Shown piece after piece: positions 9,049 to 17,387 of a stretch of DNA of 35,597 nt (its first letter is position 1; each line of letters begins with the position of its first letter). The stretch spans positions 1 to 35,597 of the IMG/VR virus record IMGVR_UViG_3300024239_000268; one strand, given 5' to 3'. This stretch comes from a virus. A program made the translations under genes and the position numbers. The notes beneath the pieces were generated by a model, which saw only the letters and a list, made by a program, of their open reading frames with translations, made no database searches and had not been told where the DNA came from.

Positions 9049-12000
9049 GAGACGTAAGAGACGGTGTTGCGTGAAATTTCAGCGACGAGCTTGATGCCTT
9101 CGCGAGAGGCCATGGCCTGGAGGACTTGGGCTTTCATGTCCGGGGTCACGATCGTGACGTTGATGGGCTGCGGGGCACTCGCCGCGCCGAGTCCTCCTGC
9201 AGAACCGCTCGACGCACCAAGAGTGCTGGATCCCGCCGATGGCGAGACGGACGCGGATGTGTACGTGTCGGAGATCACGCCAGCAGAGGACAGAGCCTGG
9301 CCATTTGCTCCGATCGTAGACACCCACTCACCATTCTTCCATGTGTAGCCCTCCAGCGGCTTGTTTGACGCCATGATGCCGTTGTCACGCATCCAGCGCG
9401 TGGCGGCCTGATTCCAGAAAGGGTTCTTTTCGTCGTGTTGCCCCGCCTCAAGCAGCCAGCGAGGGGCGCCGAGCTTGCTCATGTGCTTGTTAAAGGTGCT
9501 TCCCCAAAAACCATTGGGCGAGATGAGGCGGGCTACAAAGCCGCCAAGGCTGTAGCCGTCCCTCAGATTGCCCGTCCCCAGTCCACGGCGCCGGCGTTTT
9601 TGCTCGAGGTAGGCGATCAGCGGCCCGTCTTCCTTGTCCCTGAGCTGCCAGGCAGGAGCCACCCACTCGTTGGCGTGGTACTTGTCTCCGAAAGGCGTGT
9701 GATCAGAGGAGCTCTGCGCGGTGTATCCACCGTCGTAGAACCCTTTCTTCATCAGCTTTGCTCCGGCTGCGACAACGGCAGCCAGGGCAGCGATCGCCAG
9801 GATGGGGCCGACATACGGGATGCTGGCCACAGCCGTCATGGCTTTGATACCAGCGAGCACCAGGTGGTAGCCCGTCTCCAGGAGAACGAGCGGGAGGCGG
9901 ATGGCCCATTGTGCGACGGATACGGCCGTCTTCGCCACCTCGCCAACAAAGTGGGCTGCTGTTCGGATTCCTACCTGGATCCCATGCCAGATGGTTTCTC
10001 CGAGCATAAGGGCCTTGCGGCCGATCGTTCCGAGCAAGCTTGATCCGGTCTTTGCGCCTTCGCCTGCAGCGTGGATTCCCACCTGGGCGCCGACGTTCGC
10101 GGCCGTCACGGCCGTCTCGCCAGCCCCGATCGCGCCACGTGCACCCGCGCCCACAGCAGCCTCGGCGGTTGCTGTTGTCTCAAAGACCCTCCGGACGTTG
10201 GCCATGACCAGGTGTTGCCACGCCCAGTCGACCAGCATCTGAGCGCCATTGCGCACAAAACTGGTATAGATGGAGTAGGACGCGGCCGCCAGCTTGTCGC
10301 GAGTCGACCCGCCCTGCAGGGCAATATCCCCGAGCGTGCTGCCCATGGTCCGGCGGATGTCATCGCTGGTCGTGATCCATAGCCTGGCACTCTGCTGTTG
10401 CAGAGTTCCGAGCTGGTTCATGGCGGCCGTGGTCGACGCGACGACCTGGTCGGCATAGGAGGAAGGATCCGGCCCCATGGATCCTACGGCATTGGTCGCA
10501 CCAACGACGTCCTGACCGGCCGCCCGGACACTCTGATCGAGGATCGCCTTTTCCTCGGGCGAGGACGCTGCTGCTCGGATTTCCTGAATCTTCCGGAGGT
10601 AGTCCTCTGCAGCCGCCGCAGACTGCTGCAGCAGCGCTCGGCGTTCGCTCCACTTTTCGGCGTCGCTGCGGGTGAAGTCGGAATCGAGCGCACTGAGCTT
10701 GCGATCGACCTCCATCTTCTGGTTCTCCAGAGCGAGCTTCGCGGCATCCATGGAGGCCTTGCGGGCCTCCTGCGCAGCCTTCAAGCGCTTCTCCTCGGCC
10801 TCCTTTGCAGCCTTCTTGGTCTGCTCAATCGACTTCTCCACCGCCAACCTGTCTTGATCGATGCGGAGGATGCTCGCATGCAGCTTGTCCAGGGCGGCCG
10901 CCCCGGCCTTCTCATCCTTGGCGGCCTCGGCCGCAGCCTGGTCGACCATGAACTGATCGTTGGCTGCGACCGCCTGCGCATCGAGCAGCTGCAGCTTCGT
11001 CTGATCGTCAGCCAGCGAGTACTTCAGATCCGAAAGCTGCTTTGCGTAAGTGTCGGCCTGTTCGTGCAGCACTTTGGCGATCGCCTGCGCAGCCTTAAGC
11101 CGGGCCTCGGCCGCATCTTTCTCCTGATTCGCAGCCACCGTCTTCTTGATGCCCTCGCTGTCCGCGCCCTTGATAAGATTCTGGAGGTCCTTCTGCCTCT
11201 GCAGCTGCTCTTCAGTGAGGCCGCGTACCTCCGGAGTGGACACGACGCTCTGCATCCCTGGTATCGCCGGATTTGCTACCACGTTGGTCGAGGCAGGTCG
11301 CAGCACCTGTGTCTTTTCTAAGGCGTTGAGCCCATCGAGCTCCTTTTGATAGACCGCCTTCTTGGCAGCGACTTCCTCCATCGAGCGGGAGCCCTGCAGC
11401 TTGACGACCTCCTCATGCCTTTTCGAGGCACGGCGATTGGCCGCCTCAATCTCCCGCTTGTCGGCCTCGATCATCGCCGCCTCGATTCCGGCGATGATCG
11501 CGGCACCAACGGCCAATCCTAGGCCGACAGGAAGAAGCTTCGCCAGGATTCCTGTGAGGTTTGACAAACTGAAGCCAAGATTCTGGACGAGCCCAGGCCC
11601 AAGCTTGAGAGTCCAATCTACGACCTTGTTGTCGAGGAATGACACCATCTTTGCCAGGGCGCCGGCCGGAGCGAGGATGGAGAGCGCCGCCCCGAACACT
11701 GCGCCAATGCCCGTCAGATCCAGCCCCTTGATGGCCGAGGCCGCCGTGTTTAGAACGGGCATGAGGCGTTCCAACGCGGACACAGCCATGCTCGTGAGCT
11801 TGACCTTGATCACCTCCAGGCGATCGCCGACGTCATCAAAGGTTTTCGCGTTGGCCTGCATTTGCTCGGCAAGCGTGCCGGCATCATCGGCCGCGTTGGC
11901 CAGAGCATTGCTGTCGCTGAAGAGCTGCAGGAGCTGCCCGCCTTCCCGCCCAAAAATCTGCATGGATGTGGCAGCCCGCTCCGCTGGGTCCTCAATCTGA

Positions 12001-12464
12001 GAGAACCCCTTCGTGAGCTCCTGGATTTGTTGCAGGCCGCTCATGCCCTTCAGTGAAGAGAGGCTGACTCCGAGCCGCTTGAAGGCGGCGATAGTGTCTT
12101 CACCCGCCTCATTCACGCCGCCCAGCGCCTTCTGCACTTTGTTGAGGGTCGGTCCGACCGACTCCGCTCCGAGACCTGCAGCGGTGAAGGCCTGGCGAAG
12201 CACGACGAGATCACGGACTGATTGCCCTGTCCTGGCTGACAGGTCGCTGAGCTCACCGCCGAGATTCAGCGCGGCCTTAAGCCCATACAATGCCCCGGCG
12301 GCCGCGCCGGCCATGGTCACGAACTTCCCCAGTCCCAGAGCATCGACGCTGCCCTTCGCCAACTCGGAATTGACGCCAGCGGCCCCGTCTCGAATGGACG
12401 TAAGTCCAGCGGTGACGGCGCCGGCGCCGGTAAGGCCAAGGACCAAGTTGACGACAGTGTTCAT
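9045..12464 (-). CDS. Tail tape measure protein
   Basis: A 1139-residue protein that sets tail length and travels with the DNA at injection. The N-terminus (LGLTGAGAVTAGLTSIRDGA) and the segment GELSDLSARTGQSVRDL through EDPAERAATSMQIFG are classical tape-measure motifs. A long Ala/Lys/Glu coiled-coil region covers about residues 430-640. Hydrophobic stretches occur near 310-330 and, near 860-915, around VGPILAIAALAAVVAAGAKL. The C-terminus is Gly/Ser-rich. It follows the tail assembly chaperone genes and precedes the hub gene, the standard order. By rough analogy with about 1.5 Å per residue, the tail would be of medium siphoviral length. Confidence 0.92.
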   Translation of the reverse strand: MNTVVNLVLGLTGAGAVTAGLTSIRDGAAGVNSELAKGSVDALGLGKFVTMAGAAAGALYGLKAALNLGGELSDLSARTGQSVRDLVVLRQAFTAAGLGAESVGPTLNKVQKALGGVNEAGEDTIAAFKRLGVSLSSLKGMSGLQQIQELTKGFSQIEDPAERAATSMQIFGREGGQLLQLFSDSNALANAADDAGTLAEQMQANAKTFDDVGDRLEVIKVKLTSMAVSALERLMPVLNTAASAIKGLDLTGIGAVFGAALSILAPAGALAKMVSFLDNKVVDWTLKLGPGLVQNLGFSLSNLTGILAKLLPVGLGLAVGAAIIAGIEAAMIEADKREIEAANRRASKRHEEVVKLQGSRSMEEVAAKKAVYQKELDGLNALEKTQVLRPASTNVVANPAIPGMQSVVSTPEVRGLTEEQLQRQKDLQNLIKGADSEGIKKTVAANQEKDAAEARLKAAQAIAKVLHEQADTYAKQLSDLKYSLADDQTKLQLLDAQAVAANDQFMVDQAAAEAAKDEKAGAAALDKLHASILRIDQDRLAVEKSIEQTKKAAKEAEEKRLKAAQEARKASMDAAKLALENQKMEVDRKLSALDSDFTRSDAEKWSERRALLQQSAAAAEDYLRKIQEIRAAASSPEEKAILDQSVRAAGQDVVGATNAVGSMGPDPSSYADQVVASTTAAMNQLGTLQQQSARLWITTSDDIRRTMGSTLGDIALQGGSTRDKLAAASYSIYTSFVRNGAQMLVDWAWQHLVMANVRRVFETTATAEAAVGAGARGAIGAGETAVTAANVGAQVGIHAAGEGAKTGSSLLGTIGRKALMLGETIWHGIQVGIRTAAHFVGEVAKTAVSVAQWAIRLPLVLLETGYHLVLAGIKAMTAVASIPYVGPILAIAALAAVVAAGAKLMKKGFYDGGYTAQSSSDHTPFGDKYHANEWVAPAWQLRDKEDGPLIAYLEQKRRRRGLGTGNLRDGYSLGGFVARLISPNGFWGSTFNKHMSKLGAPRWLLEAGQHDEKNPFWNQAATRWMRDNGIMASNKPLEGYTWKNGEWVSTIGANGQALSSAGVISDTYTSASVSPSAGSSTLGASSGSAGGLGAASAPQPINVTIVTPDMKAQVLQAMASREGIKLVAEISRNTVSYVS

Positions 12465-12482
12465 TTATGAGAAGGTAGGGAC

Positions 12483-12662
12483 GTGAAAGTTCACGAAGTA
12501 ATCTGGGCAGGCTCTGTGTTGGCGCTTATCGCGCTGCTAGCTCCCAGCATTGGCCCGATTGGCTACGCCATCTCGGCACTCTCCGGGCTACTGCTGGTGA
12601 TTGTGCTGATCCTCGGGGCGGCGGAACTGCTCACCCCGAGGTCAGGACCTAAGTCTCGCTGA
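12483..12662 (+). CDS. Small two-helix membrane protein encoded antisense to the tail operon
   Basis: A 59-residue reading frame on the plus strand from GTG 12483 to TGA 12662. It fills the ~185-base gap between the tape measure start and the chaperone gene end, where no minus-strand frame exists. Two hydrophobic helices (about 5-21 and 26-50, LSGLLLVIVLILGAAELL) are joined by a Gly/Pro turn, with a basic tail PRSGPKSR. Codon third positions are GC-rich, as in real genes here. The layout resembles a class II holin, but holin function is only a guess. It would need its own promoter; I see no convincing one. It may be a moron gene or a chance frame. Confidence 0.45.
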   Translation: MKVHEVIWAGSVLALIALLAPSIGPIGYAISALSGLLLVIVLILGAAELLTPRSGPKSR

Positions 12663-12927
12663 TTTCCAGGAGCTCCTCGTGGAGCTCCTTGTAGCGTTCG
12701 CCACCGGCGATCGCGGCGGAGAAACCACGTAGCATGGCCAGTTCTGACCTGGCCTTCTCTCGCACCGCTTCGTCCAGGAGCATCTTCAGACGCGCTCGGG
12801 TCAGCGTCAGGACGCGGGCAAACTCTCCTCCACAGACGCCGAGGAGGCAGGCGCGGCTGACAAGCTCGCTGAGTTCTTCAGCAGGGTGACGCTTGCCTCG
12901 TCGAGCAGAGCGAGCAATTTGCTGCAT
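12649..12927 (-). CDS. Tail assembly chaperone, -1 frame extension (GT-like)
   Basis: A reading frame open in the -1 frame relative to the preceding chaperone gene, overlapping its last ~120 bases and running on to 12649. In lambda-like tails the G gene is extended by programmed frameshifting to GT, which recruits tail tube protein to the tape measure. The tail part (KMLLDEAVREKARSELAML, then ERYKELHEELLEISET) is helical, as expected. I could not find a textbook X XXY YYZ slippery heptamer, so reinitiation at ATG 12927 is an alternative. Position between tube and tape measure genes supports the call. Confidence 0.55.
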   Translation of the reverse strand: MQQIARSARRGKRHPAEELSELVSRACLLGVCGGEFARVLTLTRARLKMLLDEAVREKARSELAMLRGFSAAIAGGERYKELHEELLEISET

Positions 12928-13232
12928 TTTGCGGCGGCGATGGGATCCGACTGAATGATCTCCATCGCCGGAGGAAAATTTTGCTCGATCGTCAGCTTCG
13001 AGAGCTTGCCGTAGCTTTTCGGCGTGAGGGTGTTTACCCAGGCAAGATCCCGGCCGCAGCAAAGCGCCACCACCTTGGGCACGTCATCGAGCGCGATTCC
13101 GTCGATGAACTTGTACAGGTCGATGATGGGCAGCTGGGCAACCGAGATCTCCTCCTCGCGCCCGTCCTGGTAAAGGACCGTGGCGGGCGTGGCATTGAGA
13201 GCGGCCTGGGTAGGCGTGACAGGTGTGGACAT
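12807..13232 (-). CDS. Tail assembly chaperone (gpG-like)
   Basis: A 141-residue soluble protein lying between the major tail protein and the tape measure, where siphophages keep their tail assembly chaperone. It begins MSTPVTPTQAALNATPATV. The body (REEEISVAQLPIIDLYKFID, then a helical LAWVNTLTPKSYGKLSKLT region) has the look of a small tail chaperone, and the C-terminus is low-complexity Ser/Ala. The frame stays open further upstream, but ATG 13232 is chosen because the extra upstream residues are basic shadow sequence. An overlapping -1 frame follows, suggesting the usual G/GT pair. No family was assigned by search. Confidence 0.65.
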   Translation of the reverse strand: MSTPVTPTQAALNATPATVLYQDGREEEISVAQLPIIDLYKFIDGIALDDVPKVVALCCGRDLAWVNTLTPKSYGKLSKLTIEQNFPPAMEIIQSDPIAAAKCSKLLALLDEASVTLLKNSASLSAAPASSASVEESLPAS

Positions 13233-13267
13233 GGCGTGATTTCTTGGATGCGGAGGGTTGAGCAAGG

Positions 13268-13969
13268 TCAGGCGGCCGCGTCGACCGACCAGGCGACGTT
13301 GCCCGCCTTGTTGGATTCGAACTTCAAGGTGGCCTTCGACCAATCACCGCCGAAGCCAAGCTTGCCGTCGCGAGTGATCGTGACCGGGAAGTCGGTCTCG
13401 GATTTGAGGGCGACCGTCGTCGTGTCGGTGCTGTGGGGGATCCAGACCGTGGCCAACGCGGTGGCGCGGCCGCTCAGAGCGCCAGCGAAGAGCTGGGGCA
13501 GGCGCTTCACCTCATCGAGCTGGGCGGTCCAGCGCTCGATGCGTTTGGTGATGGGGTTTGCAGCATTGCGCACAATGCCATCAAAGCCGGGACGCGGGAG
13601 CGGCTTGGTCTCCTGCTCCGGATCGTCCTCGAAGGAGGGAACCTCGAAGACCAGCAGGGGCTGAAAGACGCCAGCGGAGCCAGCCGCAGTGATGTTGATG
13701 GTCGCACCGCCGGGCGCTAAGGCGAGGTTGAAGGTGTCAGCATTGACCGGTTTCGCATAGTAGGTCGTTCCAGGCGTCAAACCGGTGAAGCCTGTACCAC
13801 TGACGTAGGTGACGGGAAGTCCGTCGGTGAAACCGTGGGCAGTGGAGGTGCACAAACCGCCGACAGCGGCGGTGACACCGGTCTTTGCCGGCGTGATCTT
13901 GAGTTGGATGACGGACAGGCCGTTGAGGATCGCCTTGGTCAGGTCGAACGGAGCACTGGGGATAGGCAT
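13268..13969 (-). CDS. Major tail tube protein with FCCH-like insert
   Basis: A 233-residue protein that probably polymerises into the tail tube. Place (after the terminator-like gene, before the chaperones) and the beta-rich C-terminal half (FPVTITRDGKLGFGGDWSKA) fit a siphoviral major tail protein. Residues about 38-98 (TSTAHGFTDGLPVTYVSG, then GLTPGTTYYAKPVNADTF) match a small beta-domain often inserted in phage structural proteins and annotated as ubiquitin-activating E1 FCCH-like. It may decorate the tail surface. A run of Asp/Glu/Gln and Pro (FEDDPEQETKPLPRPGF) follows it as a linker. Start ATG at 13969, 49 bases from the upstream gene. Confidence 0.75.
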   Translation of the reverse strand: MPIPSAPFDLTKAILNGLSVIQLKITPAKTGVTAAVGGLCTSTAHGFTDGLPVTYVSGTGFTGLTPGTTYYAKPVNADTFNLALAPGGATINITAAGSAGVFQPLLVFEVPSFEDDPEQETKPLPRPGFDGIVRNAANPITKRIERWTAQLDEVKRLPQLFAGALSGRATALATVWIPHSTDTTTVALKSETDFPVTITRDGKLGFGGDWSKATLKFESNKAGNVAWSVDAAA

Positions 13970-14018
13970 GATTGGATTGGATTTGAGTTATGGTTGCGGA
14001 AAAATCGTGTGCGTGGGC

Positions 14019-14546
14019 TCAGCCGTAGATGCCTACGCCCTTCTTGCCTGCAGCGGTGCGGAAGCTCTGGAACCAGCCTTTGCGGCCGGGATCCGAGTCA
14101 CCTTCCTTGGTGACACTCATCTCGTCGCCACCATCGGGTTCGAGGCAGACGTTATGGAAACCGAGGTGCTCGCCTGACAAAGCCTCCACGAGGAGATCAG
14201 CCAGGGCGATTGTGCCCGTGTTGTTGGCGCCACCGAAAACCGCGTCGACGCCAGTGAGCCGATCCGTGTCACAGATGAGGCAGGCGAACTCGACATACTT
14301 GCGGATGACCATCGTGCGGCCATCGACTTCGCGGACATAATCAGTCCGACCTGGGATGATGAAGCAGATACGCTGCTCCCTGGACACGAGGGTGTCAGCG
14401 AAGGCCTTGTCGATGTCGGCCGAGTCATACAGCTTCACTGCCTGGAAGAGCGGGCCGCTGGCGTCAGGTAGCTGCAGGCCCTCGATCAGGGTCCTCGCCG
14501 CCTGGAGGATCCCGAGCGTCGGGTGAAATGGAAGTCCGGTGGGCAT
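14019..14546 (-). CDS. Probable tail terminator / tail completion protein
   Basis: A 175-residue protein in the slot normally held by the tail terminator (lambda gpU-like), directly before the tube protein gene. N-terminal sequence GILQAARTLIEGLQLPDA followed by FQAVKLYDSADIDKAFADTL resembles the helix and strand start of this family. The C-terminus (GRKGWFQSFRTAAGKKGVGI) is basic. The terminator caps the tail and joins it to the head. Only one base separates it from the upstream neck gene, so it is part of the same transcript. The call rests mainly on position. Confidence 0.55.
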   Translation of the reverse strand: MPTGLPFHPTLGILQAARTLIEGLQLPDASGPLFQAVKLYDSADIDKAFADTLVSREQRICFIIPGRTDYVREVDGRTMVIRKYVEFACLICDTDRLTGVDAVFGGANNTGTIALADLLVEALSGEHLGFHNVCLEPDGGDEMSVTKEGDSDPGRKGWFQSFRTAAGKKGVGIYG

Positions 14547-14547
14547 G

Positions 14548-15114
14548 TCAGGAGAAAATGCGTGAGAGTGCGGTGCCGATCGCCACGGAGTAGGCTCCGG
14601 AGCGCGCCTCGATGGTACGGCGGATGAAGGCGCGCGCCGGCATCTTCACATTCCGCGTGTGTGTTCTGACCTGGATGACGCCGGTCGTCTTGCGCTTCGG
14701 AGCCTTGGTGCGGGAGATGCGGCCGGTGCGCGGATCAAGCACCGCTTGGGTGGCCGTGCCCTGGGCGTACTCATAGATGCGCCTGGTATGGGCCTTCACG
14801 GTGACTTTGCCCTCAAAGCCGAACTCATGGACGCCTGCATAGCCGACGTTGGTGCCGAGCGCTGAATGAATGCCACCACTCGTGACTACAGCTTTGCTTG
14901 CCCTGATGGAGCCGCGCAGCCGATTCGTAACCACGCCGAGGGTCTCGGGGCCCCGCCGGCTGAGCCGGTCGGCCTGGATGCGGCCAACGGTGAACATGTT
15001 CTCCCTGTCCAGAACTCGTGCGAGCTGTGTCCTGGCTTCCTCCGGCGCATGGGCCAGCTTCGCCAGGAGCTGCTGAGACTTCGGGTCGAGGGCGATCTGG
15101 ATGTTGATGCTCAT
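14548..15114 (-). CDS. Head-tail joining protein, HK97 gp10 / Mu gpG-like
   Basis: A 188-residue basic protein. The core (NRLRGSIRASKAVV, then ALGTNVGYAGVHEFG, then PARAFIRRTIEAR) is the signature of the HK97 gp10 / phage virion morphogenesis group: a Leu-Arg-x-Ser-Ile helix, the Y-A-x-x-H-E-F-G motif, and a closing PARAF(I)R motif. These proteins act at the neck between head and tail. The start is ATG 15114 (MSINIQIALDPK), overlapping the upstream connector by ATGA, although the frame remains open further up. A Lys/Arg-rich insert (KAPKRKTTG) precedes the last motif. Confidence 0.75.
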   Translation of the reverse strand: MSINIQIALDPKSQQLLAKLAHAPEEARTQLARVLDRENMFTVGRIQADRLSRRGPETLGVVTNRLRGSIRASKAVVTSGGIHSALGTNVGYAGVHEFGFEGKVTVKAHTRRIYEYAQGTATQAVLDPRTGRISRTKAPKRKTTGVIQVRTHTRNVKMPARAFIRRTIEARSGAYSVAIGTALSRIFS

Positions 15115-15722
15115 CGCAGCTGGATCCTCCGGTATGCCTGCAGCGTTTCCGCCACGTCGGGAGAAAAGTTCATGGTGACCAGGGCGGTGGCCTGCGGCAC
15201 GGTGTTGATCGGCGTGCCGAGCTTCGGGTACTTCGCCCAGGTGGATCGGCAGTGCTGCAGCCATGCGAGCTTCAGGTCGGCAGGCAGCGCTTCGGCCCCG
15301 GCCGGCATGACACCAGAGGCGTCTTCGGATGTATCAAACCAGTATCCGCCCGTGAAGGTCACCCGGACACGGGATAAGGCATCTCCGAGTTCAGAAGAGA
15401 ACTCCAGAAGCCCGGAAGCCGACGACCAGGTCGCAAGGCTGCTGGTGACATTCTCCCAGGGGGCGCTGGGCGTATCGCGGAACTCAACCAGGGCCACCTC
15501 CTCAAGCGGGTAGCGAGGGAGCACAAGGTGAGCACGGTCTGCCGAGAAGTCAGCAACGGCGCCGACTACACGCTCGAACTTCCGGTTGCAGGTCCTCTCA
15601 AAGGCCGCAGCCGTGCCACGGCCAATCGCCATGATCTGAGCGTCCCACGAGGTATCGGGGCGCAGCTGCTCGTTGAGCAGCCATGCCTTCAACTCCTTGA
15701 GATTTCCGAGTCCGAGATTCAT
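15111..15722 (-). CDS. Head-tail connector protein (gp6-like)
   Basis: A 203-residue protein starting MNLGLGNLKELKAWLL. Short helices with a conserved-looking AFERTCNRKFER segment, followed by a beta segment (LPRYPLEEVALVEFRDT) and a late helix (LPADLKLAWLQHCRSTWAKY), match the head-tail connector adaptor layout of HK97 gp6 / SPP1 gp15. It bridges portal and neck. The start at 15722 overlaps the stop of a tiny upstream frame (TGA and ATG sharing two bases), and its end overlaps the neck gene by ATGA. The frame is open far upstream, but that part is basic shadow sequence. Confidence 0.7.
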   Translation of the reverse strand: MNLGLGNLKELKAWLLNEQLRPDTSWDAQIMAIGRGTAAAFERTCNRKFERVVGAVADFSADRAHLVLPRYPLEEVALVEFRDTPSAPWENVTSSLATWSSASGLLEFSSELGDALSRVRVTFTGGYWFDTSEDASGVMPAGAEALPADLKLAWLQHCRSTWAKYPKLGTPINTVPQATALVTMNFSPDVAETLQAYRRIQLR

Positions 15723-15790
15723 TTGGTGATGATGGGCCGCGGCCGGGGCTGAGCCGGCGGCAGCGGCCGCTTGATGGTAGGAATGGACAC
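15719..15790 (-). CDS. Possible tiny proline-rich leader ORF
   Basis: A 23-codon frame from GTG 15790 whose TGA overlaps the connector start ATG. The product is Pro/Arg-rich (IKRPLPPAQPRPRP). It exactly fills the gap between the small membrane gene and the connector gene. It could serve mainly to couple translation into the connector gene, or be fortuitous. Confidence 0.3.
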   Translation of the reverse strand: MSIPTIKRPLPPAQPRPRPIITK

Positions 15791-15796
15791 GTCGAC

Positions 15797-15946
15797 TTAA
15801 TTGCCGAAGGCCTTGCCAACGGTGTTTGCCGCCTCCTTGGCAGCGTTTTTGAGGGCAATGGTGCGGCGGGCGTTGTTGGCGCCGCCAAACCAGCAAACGG
15901 GGCCAACGAGGGCCGCGGTAATCAGGACTGTGATGAGGATATTCAT
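15797..15946 (-). CDS. Small single-pass membrane protein
   Basis: A 49-residue frame from ATG 15946 to TAA 15797, between the major capsid and connector genes. An N-terminal hydrophobic helix (NILITVLITAALVGPVCWF, residues 2-20) is followed by a basic, amphipathic helix (ARRTIALKNAAKEAANTVG). Its strand, tight spacing and clean composition suggest a real gene. The function is not known. Small membrane proteins in a head module are unusual, so a lysis, inhibitor or superinfection role is possible. Confidence 0.55.
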   Translation of the reverse strand: MNILITVLITAALVGPVCWFGGANNARRTIALKNAAKEAANTVGKAFGN

Positions 15947-15974
15947 AGGGTTGGGTGGAGCCCAGAAGAGCTCT

Positions 15975-15998
15975 AAAAAGCCGCCCGGCGCCGGGGCC
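15975..15998 (-). terminator. Hairpin plus T-run after the capsid gene
   Basis: Read on the minus strand, a GC-only hairpin (GCCCC...GGGGC-type arms, 15982-15997) is followed by TTTTT (15979-15975), just past the capsid stop. This looks like an intrinsic, probably partial, terminator. It would let capsid mRNA end early while some transcripts read on into the tail genes. Only the sequence pattern supports it. Confidence 0.5.
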
Positions 15999-16024
15999 GA
16001 GCAGCTCGAAGAGCCATCCTGTGG

Positions 16025-17383
16025 TCAGGATGCGGCGGTGATCAGCGCGGCCGTCGCAGCAACGTCGGCATAGTCGAAATCGATCTCCTCCAGGAAGCGG
16101 GTCGCCAGCTGGTCGTTGGCGAAGAACACATGCTCGCTGGTGTCGATGCGCGGGGAGCCATGCTGGCCAAACCACCAGTAGTCCAGGGCGCCGAAGACAG
16201 CCAGGGGCTGGTCTGCGGCCGCCGCCGTGCCGTAGGGTGTCAGCACATCAGTCCAGACGATCGGATAACCGTCCAGGATGGCCGTGCCGTCGGGCAGACG
16301 CTGATACACGAGAGGCTCGGCCGTGGTGCGGAAGCCGGGCAGCGCCGTCTCCCAGGTCGAGTCCAGGTAGTAGGCGGACATGTTCGCAGAGAGGGCCGCC
16401 TTGTTGACCTTCGTGCGCAGCAAGCGGAAGTCCGCCAAGGTGGCATCGCTGGGCTTGGTCTTCGTCGTGGCAAGCACCACCGTCTTTGTGTTGTCTCGGG
16501 CGACCTTGACGATGCCCTTGACGTTCTCGTAGGTGGCGGTGCCATCGGCGAGGAAGCCCCAGAGGTCTTCCGCACGTGCAAACTCGATCGCACCGTAGCG
16601 AGCCAGGTACTGGCCCATCGGGACGATGCTCTGCTCATCGATCTCACGAGGCAGGCGGACGAGACCGCCGAGCTTGTGCGACTCCAGGCTGGCGAAGTCG
16701 ATGGTGGGCGACTTCTCACCGACCGCAGCCGACATTGCGATCGAGCCGAAGGCGGGACGCACACCGAAGCGAGGCGGACGGGCGACTCCCAGGCCGATCG
16801 GGTACGGGCTCATCTTGCGGCGCACCACGCCGAACTCGCTGATCAGTTCCTTAAGCTCAGTGCCGAACTGGACCGGGAGCGGGATGTCAGTCGTGGTGAT
16901 GGCCGCCTTGGGCGTGATGCCAAGGACCTGGCGAGCAACCGTGGCGAGACCTTCGCGCTGCACCGGCATCGTGGCGAGTGCTTCGAGTTTGCCGGACTTC
17001 TCGCAATGAAGGATGAACTGGGCCGCCAGGTGCTTGGCGCAGGCGTCCGAGACCTTACCGGGCTGTCGAATGCGCGGGGCGGAGATGATCTCGATTGAGG
17101 ACCTCTCGATGCCCAGGAGCTTCTGCTGCACCTCGGATACGACTGTGGTCAGCGCATCAGTGGCCTTGGTTTGGGCGGTTACCGACTTCTCGATCTCGTC
17201 GAGCTTGCCGAAGCGCTTGTTGAGATTGCCGAGGGACTCGCGCAGTTCCTTGTCAAGGTCACCCTCGACGACACAGAAGGCGAGCTGGACCGAGGGCATG
17301 CTGGCGCGCTTGAGCAGGTTCCAGGCGGTCACAAAGGTGACGGCCGCCAGAACGTTGAGGAGGAAGGACAGGTGCTTTTTCAT
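16025..17383 (-). CDS. Major capsid protein, HK97 fold
   Basis: A 452-residue HK97-type capsid protein. The N-terminal ~100 residues form a hydrophobic start (MKKHLSFLLNVLAAV) and a coiled-coil delta-like scaffold region (LDKELRESLGNLNKRFGKLDEIE). The protease next door probably removes it. The body has typical elements: an E-loop/N-arm region, SLESHKLGGLVRLPREIDEQS, a P-domain helix with DLWGFLADG, then YYLDSTWETALPGFRTT and VFGALDYWWFGQHG. The C-terminus is strand-rich (EHVFFANDQLATRFLEEIDF). ATG 17383 is chosen over upstream starts because the extra residues are Arg/Pro-rich shadow of the protease gene, and 17383 lies 4 bases after the protease stop. Confidence 0.9.
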   Translation of the reverse strand: MKKHLSFLLNVLAAVTFVTAWNLLKRASMPSVQLAFCVVEGDLDKELRESLGNLNKRFGKLDEIEKSVTAQTKATDALTTVVSEVQQKLLGIERSSIEIISAPRIRQPGKVSDACAKHLAAQFILHCEKSGKLEALATMPVQREGLATVARQVLGITPKAAITTTDIPLPVQFGTELKELISEFGVVRRKMSPYPIGLGVARPPRFGVRPAFGSIAMSAAVGEKSPTIDFASLESHKLGGLVRLPREIDEQSIVPMGQYLARYGAIEFARAEDLWGFLADGTATYENVKGIVKVARDNTKTVVLATTKTKPSDATLADFRLLRTKVNKAALSANMSAYYLDSTWETALPGFRTTAEPLVYQRLPDGTAILDGYPIVWTDVLTPYGTAAAADQPLAVFGALDYWWFGQHGSPRIDTSEHVFFANDQLATRFLEEIDFDYADVAATAALITAAS

Positions 17384-17387
17384 AGGA

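Noticed and set aside
10398-11321. 307-codon plus-strand frame, very Leu-rich
   Set aside because: Its Leu-rich look comes from reading the Ala/Lys/Glu coiled coil of the tape measure backwards; not a membrane protein.
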